In this document: positions 35,231-46,500 of the stretch, one piece after another
Layout of the letters: each line of letters opens with the position of its first letter
Position numbering within the stretch: position 1 is the first letter of the stretch
DNA from: Nelumbo lutea
Lineage: Eukaryota; Streptophyta; Magnoliopsida; Proteales; Nelumbonaceae
Reading direction: 5' to 3'
Assembly (NCBI GenBank): GCA_022828595.1
Contig: JAKGHH010000003.1
Location: 14,756,934 to 14,820,933, forward strand
Length of the DNA: 64,000 bases
Position numbers and translations under genes: made by a program
Notes under the pieces: generated by a model
The model's input: only the letters and a program-made list of their open reading frames with translations
The model's database searches: none
What the model was told of the DNA's origin: nothing

Positions 35231-35920
35231 TCAATTGTATTTTTGGTTGAGGCTGATAGAGAGAAGATTTTAAATAAAATACCCATTGTCCTAAACATTG
35301 AAAATGATCCAAAAACCTATAGTGAGGCCATGACCTCTAGAGATGTTGCATTTTGGAATGAAGCTATAAATGATGAAATGGATTCAATAATGTCAAATAA
35401 CACATGGGTACTAGTAGATCTGCATCTAGGATCAAAACCAATAAAATGTAAATGGGTGTTTAGAAGAAAATACAACACTGATGGAACTGTGCAAACTTTT
35501 AAGGCTAGACTGGTAGCCAAAGGATTTAGTCAAAATGAAGGGATTGATTACTTTGACACCTATGCACCAGTGGCTAGAACAACTTCTATTAGAACACTTA
35601 TAGCATTAACATCCATTTATCACTTATCTGTTCACCAAATGGATGTTAAAATTTATTTCTTAAATGGTGATTTAAATGAAGAGATTTACGTGGAACAACC
35701 AGAAGGATTTGTTCTTCTTAGAAACAAGAAGAAAGTCTATAAACTGGTTAAATCACTATATGGATTAAAATAAGCACATAAACAGTGGCATGAGATATTT
35801 GATTTTTGCATTCTAGCTTTTGGTTTTAAACATAATAGTGCTAATAGATGCATATACTCAAAATTCATTAAAAATTATGGAGTAATTGTGTGTCTTTATG
35901 TGGATGATATGCTTATTGTG
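35231..35920 (+). pseudogene. Copia reverse transcriptase
   Basis: Motifs are collinear: WVFRRKYNTDGTVQTFKARL, GFSQNEGIDYFDTYAPVAR, MDVKIYFLNGDLNEEIYVEQ, YKLVKSLYGLK, a TAA stop (about 35771) where this family normally has Gln before AxKQW, and catalytic YVDD (35897-35908). One stop is the only major lesion in this domain. Confidence 0.92.
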
Positions 35921-36847
35921 GGTACAAATATGGTTGGCATAAATGAAACTAAAAACTACTTATCCTTTGTTTTCAAGATGAAAGATTTAGGAGAAGTAGA
36001 TACCATCTTGGGAATAAAAGTTAAAAAGCATAATAGGGGCTATGCATTAAGCCAATCACATTATATTGAGAAAGTACTTCAGAAATTTAAGCATTTAGGG
36101 TTTAAAGAATATAGCATGCCATATGATTCTAGTATAAAACTAGTAGAAAATACTGGTAGAGCAATTGTACAACTTGAGTATACTAGTGCAGTAGGGAGCT
36201 TGATGTATGCTATGCTTTGTACCAGACCTGATATTGCATTTGTAGTAAGTAAACTCAGTCGGTTTACAAGTAATCCCAATGCAGAGCACTGGAAGGCAAT
36301 TGGGAGAGTTCTTGGGTATCTCAAGAGAACCTTGTTACTTGACTTGTTTTATTGTGATTATCCAGCTATACTAGAAGGGTACACTGATGCAAGTTGGATT
36401 ATCGGTAATGGAGATAACAAGTCCATATCTGGATGGATTTTTGTCCTTGGTGGGGGTGCGATCTCTTGGGCATCCAAGAGACAAACTTGTATATCTCACT
36501 CGACCATGGAATCCGAATTCATAGACTTAGCGGCTGCTGGAAAAGATGCTGAATGGATTAGGAATTTATTATTGGATATAAAACTTTGGCCTAGTCCTAT
36601 GCATCCAATTTCCATTTACTGCGATAGTGAGGCAACTCTATCAAGGGCCTACAGTGGTACCTACAATGGTAAGTCCAGACATATAAGTCTGAGACATGAA
36701 TTTGTTAGACAACTGATTCAAGATGGAGTCATCACTATAACCTATGTGAGGTCAAGTAAAAACTTGGTTGATCCTCTTACCAAGGGTTTAGCTAGAGAAT
36801 TGGTAAGAATGACAACCAAAGAGATGAGATTAAAACCCTTTACTTAG
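35921..36847 (+). pseudogene. Copia RNase H
   Basis: The open frame is intact from YVDDM to the natural stop at 36847. GYTDASW, the Glu of [19 protein letters not shown], and IYCDSEATL supply the acidic active-site residues. [16 protein letters not shown] and [10 protein letters not shown] are the usual C-terminal motifs. Confidence 0.92.
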
Positions 36848-37145
36848 TCACCTGTAATGGTAACCCAACCTGAACTGAAAAGCCATCAGTATTGGGTTTA
36901 ATGGGTAACAACAAGTTACAACAATGTGATTGTTAGCACTGACATTGAAAAATTTTCCATCACAACATAAACAGTGATGTCCGTTATGATGAGAGGTTGA
37001 GATAAACTCTTAATGAAGTTCTGAAATGTGTCAAATAATGGAGCACATAGTGGAACTTCACCTATGTGAACATAGAAGTGGTGCCGCTTCTCATTAGGGT
37101 TTGGGTTTACTCTCGGTATTGTTCATGAAACCAGGAAAGAAGCAC

Positions 37146-39138
37146 ATGGCTATAACAGTGCTGAGCAAAATTTGAAATTCTTGCAGAGACTGAACATTTT
37201 TATGTGTATAGGTGTCTCCAGTCTGTCTTGAGAGTAGTTGGTTTAAGGTTTTACCACCAATAACTTTGACAAAGCTCTGAGATAACTATACTAACAAGAT
37301 GTTTAGGTTGATAAACACCTTTTGTATGCATAACTGTGTCATAGTAGTTTGGATTGAGAGAGAACTATGTAATTGATCAATCAATGTGGGGGATTGTTGG
37401 ATTTTAATCTCATAAGAGATTAAATCCAATGGGTTTGATTGGTCAATTACATGAAAAATTGCACCTGCACACTTGGTAAAAAAAAAAGTAGTTTTGAACT
37501 TGTCCCACATTGGATAATTACAAGGTTTATTTTCAGTATTTCAATAGGAACTGATTTACACTCCTTAGAATTAGTAGAGGAGAGTATGGGGATTCGATAC
37601 CGCGCAACGCGCGCATGCGTGTGCACACGTATGTGTGGCGCAATAAGGCGCTTTAGAGGCGCACTTTGCTCGCACTTCGCGCACCCGCATGGCTCGCGAT
37701 GGGCGGCTCTGGTTTTGGTGCGTTGATGACCGTTGATCACCGTTGATGAGATTAACGGTCACGATTCGATCGGGTGTGATCAAGAGGCACAATTCAAAGT
37801 TAAACAGTCACCAACTGTTAACAACTTTTTAAACAGTCACAATGGTTGAAATTGTGACTATTCAAGGTGCCTTCTCTAAACCAGTACCTACCTTTTCCTC
37901 ATACCTCTTCACAAATTATTTAAGTAGCATGAATCAGACTCCAAAACACACAATTTTGAAATTCACTATCTCTCTCTCTCAGTCCGGTCTGCTACAGTCT
38001 CACAGAAGGTTTCTTTGGAGACTCTTAAACTTTGCTGGTTGCAGATTCTCGCCCAAGGCTCTGTTGTATCTTGGGAATGAATTTGCCTGTAACCCAACAA
38101 CAAACTCAGTAAAACTAAGTGGAGGCAAATAACATTCTAAAGACAGTATGGCTATAACAGTGTTGAGCAAAATTCGAAATTCTTGCAGAGACTAAACATT
38201 TTTATGTGTATAGGTGTCTCCAGTCTGTCTTGAGAGTAGTTGGTTTAAGGTTTTACCACCAATAACTTTGACAAAGCTCTGAGATAACTATACTAACAAG
38301 ATGTTTAGGTTGATAAACACCTTTTGTATGCATAACTGTGTCATAGTAGTTTGGATTGAGAGAGAACTATGTAATTGATCAATCAATGTGGGGGATTGTT
38401 GGATTTTAATCTCATAAGAGATTAAATCCAATGGGTTTGATTGGTCAATTACATGAAAAATTGCACCTGCACACTTGGTAAAAAAAAAAGTAGTTTTGAA
38501 CTTGTCCCACATTGGATAATTACAAGGTTTGTTTTCAGTATTTCAATAGGAACTGATTTACACTCCTTAGAATTAGTAGAGGAGAGTATGGGGATTCGAT
38601 ACCGCGCAACGCGCGCATGCGTGTGCACACGTATGTGTGGCGCAATAAGGCGCTTTAGAGGCGCACTTCGCGCACCCGCATGGCTCGCGATGGGCGGCTC
38701 TGGTTTTGGTGCGTTGATGACCGTTGATCACTGTTGATGAGATTAACGGTCACGATTCGATCGGGTGTGATCAAGAGGCACAATTCAAAGTTAAACAGTC
38801 ACCAACTGTTAACAACTTTTTAAACAGTCACAATGGTTGAAATTGTGACTATTCAAGGTGCCTTCTCTAAACCAGCACCTACCTTTTCCTCATACCTCTT
38901 CACAAATTATTTAAGTAGCATGAATCAGACTCCAAAACACACAATTTTGAAATTCACTATCTCTCTCTCTCAGTCCGGTCTGCTACAGTCTCACAGAAGG
39001 TTTCTTTGGAGACTCTTAAACTTTGCTGGTTGCAGATTCTCGCCCAAGGCTCTGTTGTATCTTGGGAACGAATTTGCCTGTAACCCAACAACAAACTCAG
39101 TAAAACTAAGTGGAGGCAAATAACATTCTAAAGACAGT
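37146..39138 (+). repeat. Tandem duplication of copia 3' UTR + LTR (two ~1-kb units)
   Basis: Unit 1 (37146-38147, 1002 bp) and unit 2 (38148-39138, 991 bp) are about 99% identical. Differences are a handful of mostly transitions plus an 11-bp deletion in unit 2 within the 'gcgcact..cgcaccc' stretch. Unit 1 ends inside the LTR (..AAGACAGT) and jumps back to 3'-UTR sequence ATGGCTATAAC. The LTR copies start TGTTGG at 37395 and 38397, each preceded by the polypurine tract GTGGGGGAT. Only the second LTR continues to the true end (39199). Confidence 0.93.
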
Positions 39139-39199
39139 GTCTTCAGACACGTCTCAGAGCTTCTCCTCCTAAGTTATAGTGACCCCATCTTCCCCAATA

Positions 39200-40406
39200 G
39201 GAGGAGTATTCGATTGTATTTGTAAATTGTAATCTCCAACCTTTTTATCAGCTCATAAGGCTTGATAGTCGTATTCTCAAACATGCATGCACCTATTTCT
39301 ACTATCCCATATTAACCTCGACAAGATAAACATTAATTCTTCCTTGCAAAAATGTAACATATGTTTTTCTTTCACTTGAAGCTAGGTTCATATGACTAGT
39401 CATCCACTATTTGAAATATTAAGCCAAATTGCCATTGCAATTTGCAAAGGGACAATGGAAGAGCAGGTGATGCATAGAGCTTGCATAGAATCAAGGTTTA
39501 AAGCATCGAAAACGTAGGGTGTATGGGAAAGATAATTTTAAGAGACGTATCGAGATACGCATTGGATACGTATAGATATGGATGAAAAATCAAGATACGC
39601 ATAAATATGCTAAAAAACTCAAATAAATCCTAAAAATATACTAATAATGATAGTTACAAGTTTTATATGATTGTAAATAAGTTATTTAAACGTAAAAAAA
39701 CTGTAATTTAATGGTCTATATAAAATTCAAAATATCGGGGCACACTTAGTAACTATTCACAAATGATGGAATAACAAAAACATGAAAAAAAAAACTAAAA
39801 TGTATATTGATATATATTAGTTTTAAAACAATCAATATAACTTATCTTTATATTTATTAATACATAAATTTCATAATTAATTCTAACATTTATTGATAAG
39901 CATACACTAAGAAAAAGAGAAACTTTATTTAAAAATAAAAATGCATAAACCTATAACAAGCAAATGGGCGTGGCTTAGTGGTGAATCTTTAGTTGTTGAT
40001 GCCTAGTTTTCGAATCTTGATATTGCTAGGTTTATAGTTTTATACTAACAAAACAAATTTAATGAGAAAGAGTGTTATTAATTAACGAAATTAATGAGAA
40101 GAGAATTCCAATTAGGCACTAAAACTGAAATTCAAATTTAAAATTATGCACTAATTATAGGAGTAATTAACTAATTAATAAGAGAGAAATTGCACTTAAC
40201 TATAGGAGTAAATATAAAATTAATGATGGGTAATTCGGCTCTATATATAATTTAATGAAATTAATGAGAGAGAAGGGGACTTGTATCGGTTTTGGAACCA
40301 TATCGGCCAACACAAGCTCGATACAAGGCCCGATACAAACCGATACATACGAAAAGGAACACTACAGATAATTGATTTATACCAAAACGATACGTATTGG
40401 CCGATA
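39200..40406. other. AT-rich spacer with 'gatacg' repeats and a SINE-like site
   Basis: Degenerate 'atacgtatcg' repeats lie at about 39495-39610 and 40270-40406. At about 39966-40020, TGGCTTAGTGG and TTTTCGAATCTTG sit 35 bp apart, like RNA polymerase III A- and B-boxes of a tRNA-derived SINE. No gene seen. Confidence 0.4.
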
Positions 40407-41239
40407 TGTATTTGCTTTCCAAACCAAACTTGCAAAAATGTGATGATGCAAAATCTCGAAACTAGGAGGAAGAAGGAGGGCTGAGTCGTGCCACTTGGTC
40501 ACTCTCCTTAAAACTGCATTTGCCCCCTACGGTGCAACCAGGTGATCGTAAATCGGTTGTCAAGATAAAACAACCCATAAGCTTTTAGTAGGCGTGCACT
40601 TACTTACTAGACCTTCGTGAACCACAGAAAGGATGATGCTCAAATTACAAAGAAGACAGAGAAGAAGACTGTGGAAAGAGAATGTTGTGTGTAGACTAGG
40701 TCGGCCAACACTCTTCTCATAGAGTGCTCTCAGACCCAAATGGACATAGATGTGTCTTTTCAGACAGGAGCCTCTTTAGAACAATGCACCTGCTCGAAGA
40801 GACACAAGGAGGAAGAAGAGACACGAAAAAGAAAACATTTTAATTTAAAATTAAATTTGAAAATTGAAGAGACATTTTAAATTAAAAAGTTGTAATTCAG
40901 TTAAACCAAAAAGATCTAGTGCATCACGTGCACACATACATGTACACGCACCTGCACCCACGCCCTCGCCCATGCCCATGCCCCGTCGGCTCGGCGTGCG
41001 CATGTAAAAAGCACACCCAACGCCCCCCCCCCTCCCCCATGCATGGAATATCTATAGTGCTCTCCTCCTATGGGTCCCTACCCATGGGGAGAGCAAAACT
41101 ACGCATATACTCAACTTTACTCCTTTCCCAAGCAATGTGGGAAAATGAGTCTTTCCATGCACTCAAGAGTGGGAAGAGGAAAAGACAAAAAACAAAAGGG
41201 AGGAGAGAGATTCTTGAAAATTTGAATCTCCCTCCAACA
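40407..41239 (-). repeat. 3' LTR of minus-strand copia
   Basis: It aligns with 14587-15410 over its full length in inverted orientation (833 against 824 bp). Plus-strand frames across 40919-41410 are only shadows of this LTR. A CACGTGC-type GC-rich stretch and a run of C at about 41022-41037 are included. Confidence 0.85.
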
Positions 41240-41819
41240 ATCCCCCACATGATTAAAATTACAAGAAGATCGAACAATCTAAGCATTACGATGAGAAAAT
41301 TATTCATGGTGGTGTCTTTTGGACTTCAATCAACACTAGGTATTACAAGTTATGCTACAAAGTATGGGTGGAGTCAGACTCCTTCAACCTTTCCTCTTTG
41401 TCATAACTAGCTAACTGGCCAACCAACTCAACTCACTAGTTCTTTAGTGGTTCTTTTGTTTTGGAACATTTTGGCCTTATTCCCCTCTTGGAATCATGAG
41501 TGTTTTAGAGAGTCAGCCTAGATCTCTCTTAGAAGCGGCCATACTTCACACTAACTTAGGTCAATTATTAGTGTGCACTACTCACACTGTTCCTAACTGA
41601 TTAAGAGCCTCATGCTCAACCTCCTCAAACTGTAGTGAGCACTATCTTACCTCGGCATCTGAAATGAGACAAATTGATAGTGCTTTCCCAAGTCATTTAA
41701 CGACTCGTTATTACCCATTCAACCCAATTCCAAGGATCTCCTTTCACATAGGTTGACTGTTCATTACTAATGACTTTGTAACAGGCTTCAGCTCCATTCC
41801 TACTGATGCCTCATAAACC

Positions 41820-42814
41820 ACCTTAGAATTCTATGGTTTGGTTAACGAATCTGCAAGGTTCTTTTCAGACTTTACAAAATCCAGAGCAATTGTACCTTCG
41901 TTGAGGTATTGTCTTACCAGGTTGTGCCTTTAGCGGATGCGCCTTCTTTTACCGTTATACGTCTGGTTCTTGGCTCTAGCTATTGTTGCTTAGCTATCAC
42001 AATGGAAAGATATGGATGGAATCAGTTGCGGCCAAAGTGGTATATCTACCGGCAAGTTCTGTAACCGCTCTGCCTCGGACCCTATCAATTCTAGTGCAAT
42101 GAACTCGACCTTCATTGTTGAACTTGTATTACATGATTGCTTTACCGATTTCCATGATATTGCTCCTCCACCTAGAGTAAACACATATCCACTGGTGGAA
42201 GTACTATCCTTTGAATCTGAAATCCAATTCGCATCAGTAAAACCCTCTAAAACAGGAGGAAAACCTGAGTAGTATAAAGCAAAATTTATGATTCTTTTTA
42301 AATATTTTAATAATCTTATCAGAGCTTCCCAATGTTCATTTATGGGATTATGAGTATGCTTACTTAATTTTCCCATAGCTATAGCTATGTCTGGTCTTAT
42401 ACAATTCATTAAGTAAGATACAAATCCAATTATACTTGCATACTCCTTTTGTGAAGCAGGTCCTCCTATATGTTTCTTTAAGTGAACACTATAGTCAAGA
42501 GGTGTTTTAACCAGTTTACAATCATAGTGTCTAAATTTTTGAATGATACTTTCTACATAATGTGATTGGGAGAGAGTAATGTTTCCTTGTTCTTTATGGA
42601 TTTTAATCCCCAAGATTACATCAGCTTCACTCAAGTCCTTGGTATCAAATTTGGACATTATAAATTGTTTTGTTTCTTTTACTACCTTTAGACTAGTTCC
42701 CATTATTAGCATATCATCAGCATATAGATAGATCATAACTCCTTTATTATTTTCAAATTTGCTATAAACACATTTATCAGAATGATTTCTACTATATCCA
42801 TTAGTTACTAACAT
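41820..42814 (-). pseudogene. Copia reverse transcriptase C-part and RNase H
   Basis: On the minus strand: catalytic YADD (42713-42724), LGIKIHKEQGNITLSQSHYV, RPDIAIAMGKLSKH, GFTDANW, GGGAISWKSVKQ, the Glu segment (VEFIALELIGSEAERLQNL) and FHCDS. Past 41990 the last part of RNase H continues in another frame (about 41820-41985). The YADD box is intact. Confidence 0.9.
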
Positions 42815-43430
42815 ATTATCAGATTTTTCATGCCATTGTTTTGGAGCTTGTTTTAAGCCATACAGAGACTTAATTAATTTACATACTTTATTTTCTTATC
42901 CTACCATTATGAAACATTCAGGTTACCTAATGTAAATTTATTCCTCTAATTTCCCATTTAAGAAAGTTGTTTTCACATCCATTTTATGAACTACCAGTTT
43001 GTAAATGGATGCTATAGAAAACAAAACCCTAATTGTTGTTAATCTTGCAACCAAAGAGTAGGTGCCAAAGAAGTCTATATCTTTCTTTTGTCTAAACCCC
43101 TTAGCAACTCACATTGCCTTGAATTTATCTATTGTACCATCTGGATTTAGTTTTCTCTTAAGAATCCACTTACAATCTAGTGCCTTAGTTCTAGGTGGGA
43201 GATCTACAAGTTCCCAAGTGTGATTAGTGAAGTTACATCTTCCTGAGAGGTTATTGGGTTCTTGTTAACCAGAAATGTGAACATTATGTTACCCAAGTTT
43301 GTTTCTCTTCTTTGTCTTTTACTTCTCCTTAAGTCTGGTTCTTGCCTAATGAAGAACTGAGTCCTTGAGTACTCACTTGTTCTTGGTTTCTAATTGGGTG
43401 TTGGGAAGGTTCTCTATTTATTGTTTCTTT
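42815..43430 (-). pseudogene. Copia reverse transcriptase N-part, fragmented
   Basis: YGLKQAPKQWHEK, a DVKTTFLNG-type motif and KCKWILKRKLNPDG-like sequence can be read on the minus strand, with several stops and a changed frame. It joins the integrase C-terminus above and the YADD part below. Confidence 0.75.
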
Positions 43431-43433
43431 TCT

Positions 43434-44360
43434 CTAGGGAAAGATGTGCTCAATGAACTCTGCATTTCGAGAATCTATTATTGTGTTATTTTCGACAACA
43501 TTATCAATTATGTTAAATAAAAGGAACCGATAAGCTGCACTATTTTGTGCATATCCAATGAACACACAGTCACAGGTTTTCAGTCCCAACTTATTTCTTT
43601 TAGGTTCAGGTATTCCAACATTTGTTAGGCAGCCCCAAAATTTTAGATAGTTCAAACTAGGTTTTCTATTATGCCAAAGTTCAAAGGGTACTTGTCCTTT
43701 CTTCTTGAGTGGTATTCTATTATATAGGTGGCAAGCCATTAGGATTGCTTCCCCCCACAAATTCAGAGGTGCACCTAAACTAATTAGCATTGCATTCATC
43801 ATTTTTTTTAATATTTTGCTCAGTCTTTCTGCAACTCCATTATATTCAGATTGATAGGGAGCTGTGGTTTCGTATATGATTCCATTTTCTTCAAAGAATT
43901 TTCTAAATGTTTGTCCATCATCCTCAATTCCTCTATCTATTCTAGGTCTTTTTATTTACTTTCCTAACTGGTTTTCTACTTTAGTTTTGTAATTTATGAA
44001 AGCTTGATCAACCTCATCTTTTGATTTAAGTAGAACTATTTTTTCATATCTAGAGAAATCATCTATAAAAATTATATAGTATCTTTTTCCTCCTCTAACT
44101 TCATGACATTTAAGGTCTCCTAGATCACTGTGAATAATTTGTAACAATTTAGTTTCTCTTTGTACACTTTTATGAGGTTTTTTAGTAAATTTTGCTTCTA
44201 CACATACTTGGCATTTTTCATTTGTAAAATTAATAGAAACACATTCAAAACTCTTAATTTACGTAATCATTTTAAATAAGGAGCACTTCGATGTCCTAGT
44301 CTAGCATGCAAAATATCAAAAGATTCAACAATATAAGTAGAAGAAGAAGCAATTTTATTC
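43434..44360 (-). pseudogene. Copia integrase and GAG-pre-integrase
   Basis: IHSDLGDL (first Asp), FIDDFSRYEKIVLLKSKDE, then after a shift APYQSEYNGVAERL (catalytic Glu kept), LGAPLNLWGEAILMACHLYN, FELWHNRKPSLNYLKFWGC and VFIGYAQNSAAYRF. The His-Cys GAG-pre-integrase segment lies at about 44160-44330 with stops. Confidence 0.87.
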
Positions 44361-44499
44361 ATAACAATATCAGAAATGGTCAGTACAAATAATCCTCCAG
44401 CATTGTATCATTTTCTAATAAATACATTATTTTTAATTAATACAGCCTTGTCTGCTTCAAATGTAAGATTCAATACCACTTTGTTGATGAGTGCTCCAA

Positions 44500-45300
44500 A
44501 TACCAAGTTCTATCGGATCCCCGACACATGCAACACATCATTCAGCATTAGGATTTTTCCTAAAGTTAATTTCAGGAGCACCTTTCATTTGTCGATGACC
44601 TTTGAAGTTTGTGAGTTTTCCATGAAAACTTGCTCTCTTTGAGACTGAGTTGTATACTCATAGAATGAATTGCGGTCTCCACATATGTGTTTGGTAGCAC
44701 TAGTGTCCAGTACCCACTCCTTCGGCTTATCAACTAAGTTTACCTTAGTTACCACTGCTGCGATAACATCCTCAGTCAAATTGACTTTCGATTTCTCAGA
44801 GTCCTTCTTCTTTTGGTACCGACATTCCTTATTGTAATGTCTGGGTTTGTCACATACATAGCAGTTTCCTTTCTTTTGTTGCTTCTTAAATTTTTGATTG
44901 TTTTTCACATTCATGTTCTTTTTGAATTTTGTAGCATTTTGCTTTGCTAGATTGGTTTTGGAAAACTAGTCCTCATCTTTTTTTTGTTCTTTTCTTCTAT
45001 CTTAATTCAGACCACTACTTGGTCCAAAGTAGTGTCATTTCTCTTATGCTTCATATTGGTCTTGAAATCATTCCATGTATGTGGCAGTTTCTCTATGAGA
45101 GAACCAACAATGAATTCATCTGGCAGTACCATGCCTTCCTTTGTCAGTTCCCCCACAAAAACCTAAAACTCATCTATTTGGGCAGACACGCCATGTTTTC
45201 TTTCATGGTAAAGTGCAAGAAATTGGCAATGACATATTTCTTGTTTGCGGCATTTTCTAAAGCATACTTAGTGTCCAATGAACACCAATGAAAAATTTGA
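44500..45300 (-). pseudogene. Copia gag, zinc knuckle and protease
   Basis: Zinc knuckle CYVCDKPRHYNKEC (about 44820-44865) fits CX2CX4HX4C. The protease motif reads WVLDTSATKHICG, with Ser where Asp-Ser/Thr-Gly needs Gly, so it is probably inactive. The capsid part (EFIVGSLIEKLPHTWNDFK, about 45075-45130, and LENAANKKYVIANFL, about 45200-45260) has stops and shifts. Confidence 0.85.
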
Positions 45301-46500
45301 AGCAGATATGTACATAGTCTAGTCAGTTTTCTGAAATGAACCAGAAGATGCATAGTTTTAAGTATAAAGAAGTGCCATTTTAGCTTCAGCGAAAGCTACA
45401 GAAGATACACGACAATGGGGTTCAGGGTGTGAAGGAAGCATTGAGATAGAAATTTTAGTGTTTTACGATTCCACTCCATTGTGGACAAACTTGGAGAGAT
45501 TGGTACCTGCGCTGATATCAAGCACAAATACTGATATCACAAAGGAAAGAGGAAGAGACCGGTACTGTGACTGAGAGAAATGCCCCAAAGGCAATGGCAG
45601 ATCGTAGTTATAGAGAAGCAACGTCTCCGTTCTCCTAGTGTGGACTGGGAAGCATCTGGATGAACCCACGGTCGCTGTGCTAAGGCCTCCCTTGCTGAAA
45701 CCTTTGACATATTACATGATGCAGATCTTCATTCTATATGATTGGGATGTTTTGGTTTAGTTCTATCAAGACAAGTCTGCGTGAGCATTCCATGATGGCG
45801 ATCATCGGAATCAGTTTGGGGAGTGGGTTCTTGAGTTTGGCGCTTAGTTTTGCACAAGTAGGTTATATGCAATTTCATAAGAGTAGCAACAATAACTGAG
45901 ATCTGGAAAAAAAAAAAAAATACAAAGAGTGATTAACGGAGAAATTGGATGGAGTTGAAGTGTTGAACGGAGAAGCGCTCGATAGATCTCCAAAATGACT
46001 GCCACATAACGAGTGTCCAAGAAATCTCTAGATAAACCCTAGAGTGGAAATAGAAAAGGTACAAGCAGTATAGTTGTTTAGAAGTTTGCTTCCCTTTTCA
46101 AATTACCCCTGCTAGTGCTAGAGGTTACTAGTGACTGGCTGAACCATAAAAGGGTACTTTTTAAGGCAGAATCGTTTCTCAAAATGAAAGAACATTTTTT
46201 ACTATAAAAGGATAAAATAGTCTTTTTTATCTTGTTGTTAACGGAATATTAAGAGATACTAACGGTGAAGGAAGTATTAGTGAATTGTCAAAAACAATAG
46301 GGGTAGCATTAGTCAATTTTCATACAATAAGGGTACACTTAGTCAATTAGCTAAACCAAAAGGGTAGTTTAAGAAATTTACCCTTCCATTAATCACCGTA
46401 ATGAATTTTCTAAGTAAATTAGTTTCACTGGAATGAATTTTCTAAGTAAATAAGTTTTATCAAAGAAGAGGGATAGTAAGAGAGTAGTTTTAACGTTATA
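45301..46500. other. Unassigned sequence beyond copia gag
   Basis: It is not similar to the LTR at 40407. A plus-strand 35-codon frame (45792-45899, MMAIIGISLGSGFLSLALSF..) is hydrophobic like a signal anchor and is followed within 20 bp by an A-run. I do not recognise it. Short 'aagggtacacttagtcaatt' repeats follow at about 46300-46380. Confidence 0.35.

Larger units (their letters stand above)
32300..39199 (+). mobile_element. Ty1/copia retrotransposon with duplicated 3' end
   Basis: The order truncated 5' LTR (about 32300-32887), gag, protease, integrase, reverse transcriptase, RNase H, polypurine tract and 3' LTR identifies a Ty1/copia element of the Tork-like type. The 5' LTR lacks about the first 200 bp found in the 3' LTR (TGTTGGATTTT at 37395). 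LTR ends are the pair TGTTGG..CCAACA. The polyprotein is nearly continuous in one frame from about 32950 to 36847 but carries five in-frame stops, so the copy is dead. The 3' UTR plus LTR is tandemly duplicated (37146-38147 and 38148-39138). No 5-bp target duplication can be tested because the 5' end is missing. Confidence 0.93.
40407..45300 (-). mobile_element. Ty1/copia retrotransposon, minus strand, 5' LTR missing
   Basis: The 3' LTR is 40407-41239 (833 bp, TGTTGG..ATACA on the minus strand), with the polypurine tract just outside (41240-41252). Reading upward on the minus strand gives RNase H, reverse transcriptase, integrase, GAG-pre-integrase, protease/zinc knuckle and gag to about 45300. 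It is the same family as 14038-15410, in opposite orientation. No LTR is found beyond gag. A weak tRNA-Met-like site occurs near 45507, but the DNA beyond it does not match the LTR. Multiple stops and frameshifts are present. Confidence 0.9.

Noticed and set aside
40919..41410. 163-codon plus-strand ORF
   Set aside because: It lies antisense within the copia 3' LTR and 3' UTR, with no protein features.
45500..45530. tRNA-Met-like primer site on the minus strand
   Set aside because: Only a partial match, and the adjoining sequence is not similar to the LTR at 40407, so it was not used to place a 5' LTR.
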